Assembly (NCBI GenBank): GCA_955652195.1
Contig: CATPBC010000324.1
Span: 1 to 6,743 of the forward strand
Source of the DNA: an uncultured Xanthobacteraceae bacterium
Lineage (GTDB): Bacteria; Pseudomonadota; Alphaproteobacteria; Rhizobiales; Xanthobacteraceae
DNA length: 6,743 bases
Reading direction: 5' to 3'
Part shown: piece by piece, positions 6,282-6,743 of the stretch
How the letters are laid out: each line of letters starts with the position of its first letter
Numbering within the stretch: the first letter of the stretch is position 1
Translations under genes and position numbers: made by a program
Notes under the pieces: generated by a model
What the model was told of the DNA's origin: nothing
Database searches by the model: none
The model's input: only the letters and a program-made list of their open reading frames with translations

Positions 6282-6743
6282 CTAGAGACTTTCGACGAAT
6301 TGCACCATGCGCCGCCGCTGATCGGGGTCCGGCAGCGGACCGCGCATCGCGCCGAGATTGTCGGTCATATGCGCCGCATCGGCAGTACCGGGAATGACGG
6401 CGGTCACGCGCGGATCGGCCAGTAGATATTTGAGGAAAAACTGCGCCCAGCTTGGCGCGAAGCTCTGCGCCCATTCCGGTACGGGTCGGCCGCGCACGGT
6501 GCGGAACAGCTGGCCGCGACCGAGCGGCACCGCGGTGAGCACGGCGGCTTTCACCTCGGCCGCCAGCGGCAGGATGCGCTTCTCCGCCTCGCGATCGTCG
6601 ATCGAATAATCGATCTGCACAAAGTCCGGTTTTTCGCGCCCGAGCACCGCCTCCACGGCGGGGAAGGCGCCATGGAAGGTCGAAGTGATGCCGATATAGC
6701 GGCACACGCCTTGCGTCTTCCAGGTTTTGAAGGCGGCGAGCGA
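6282..6743 (-). CDS. Aldo/keto reductase, C-terminal half (N-terminus beyond window)
   Basis: The last 153 residues of an NAD(P)H-dependent aldo/keto reductase, open to the right edge and ending at the TAG at 6282-6284. The family is a TIM barrel of about 270-330 residues, so roughly half is visible. Recognisable parts are the strand QGVCRYIGITST (like GKxRYIGVSN), FVQIDYSIDDREAEKRILPLAAE (like the YNLLxRxxE...LPxA block), the loop AVPLGRGQLFR, and the cofactor-binding C-terminus FFLKYLLADPRVTAVIPGTADAAHMTDNLGA. That last block carries the IPGT...NLGA pattern that holds the nucleotide phosphate. The catalytic Asp, Tyr, Lys and His lie in the missing half, so activity and substrate cannot be judged. 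It converges with the Spy-like gene. The assignment to the superfamily is firm; anything more specific is not supported. Confidence 0.88.
   Translation of the reverse strand, partial: SLAAFKTWKTQGVCRYIGITSTFHGAFPAVEAVLGREKPDFVQIDYSIDDREAEKRILPLAAEVKAAVLTAVPLGRGQLFRTVRGRPVPEWAQSFAPSWAQFFLKYLLADPRVTAVIPGTADAAHMTDNLGAMRGPLPDPDQRRRMVQFVESL

Overview
The window looks like ordinary chromosomal sequence from a GC-rich alphaproteobacterium, most likely of the order Hyphomicrobiales (Rhizobiales). The basis is the coding bias, the protein sequences and the gene order. A complete aapJQMP set, encoding the four-part general L-amino-acid ABC importer known best from Rhizobium leguminosarum, lies next to a divergent metC. 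I cannot fix the genus from sequence alone.

Layout. (1) Positions 1-1097, minus strand: a metC-type cystathionine beta-lyase whose C-terminus runs off the left edge. (2) 1098-1307: the shared divergent control region between metC and aapJ, with a dyad and a short tandem repeat but no convincing consensus promoter. (3) 1308-5461, plus strand: aapJ (periplasmic binding protein), aapQ and aapM (two membrane permeases) and aapP (ATPase). The gaps are 32, 3 and 12 nt, as expected of one operon. (4) 5462-5607: an intergenic stretch with a hairpin 31 nt after aapP and a perfect 12-bp palindrome. (5) 5608-6153, plus strand: a small exported Spy/CpxP-like (LTXXQ) protein with a His-rich tail. (6) 6154-6281: the gap between convergent genes, holding a strong terminator hairpin. 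(7) 6282-6743, minus strand: the C-terminal half of an aldo/keto reductase that runs off the right edge.

How the genes work together. AapJ captures L-amino acids in the periplasm and delivers them to the AapQ/AapM channel, and AapP powers import with ATP. MetC breaks down cystathionine to homocysteine for methionine synthesis, so the divergent pair joins amino-acid uptake to sulfur amino-acid synthesis around one regulatory region. The Spy-like protein and the reductase look like separate single transcription units.

I found no mobile element, CRISPR array, RNA gene, phage gene or broken gene, and no sign of a new multi-gene system. The points worth a second look are modest: a Gly-to-Ala change in the EAA loop of AapM, operator-like palindromes ahead of aapJ and the Spy-like gene, and mutually exclusive hairpins downstream of the Spy-like gene.
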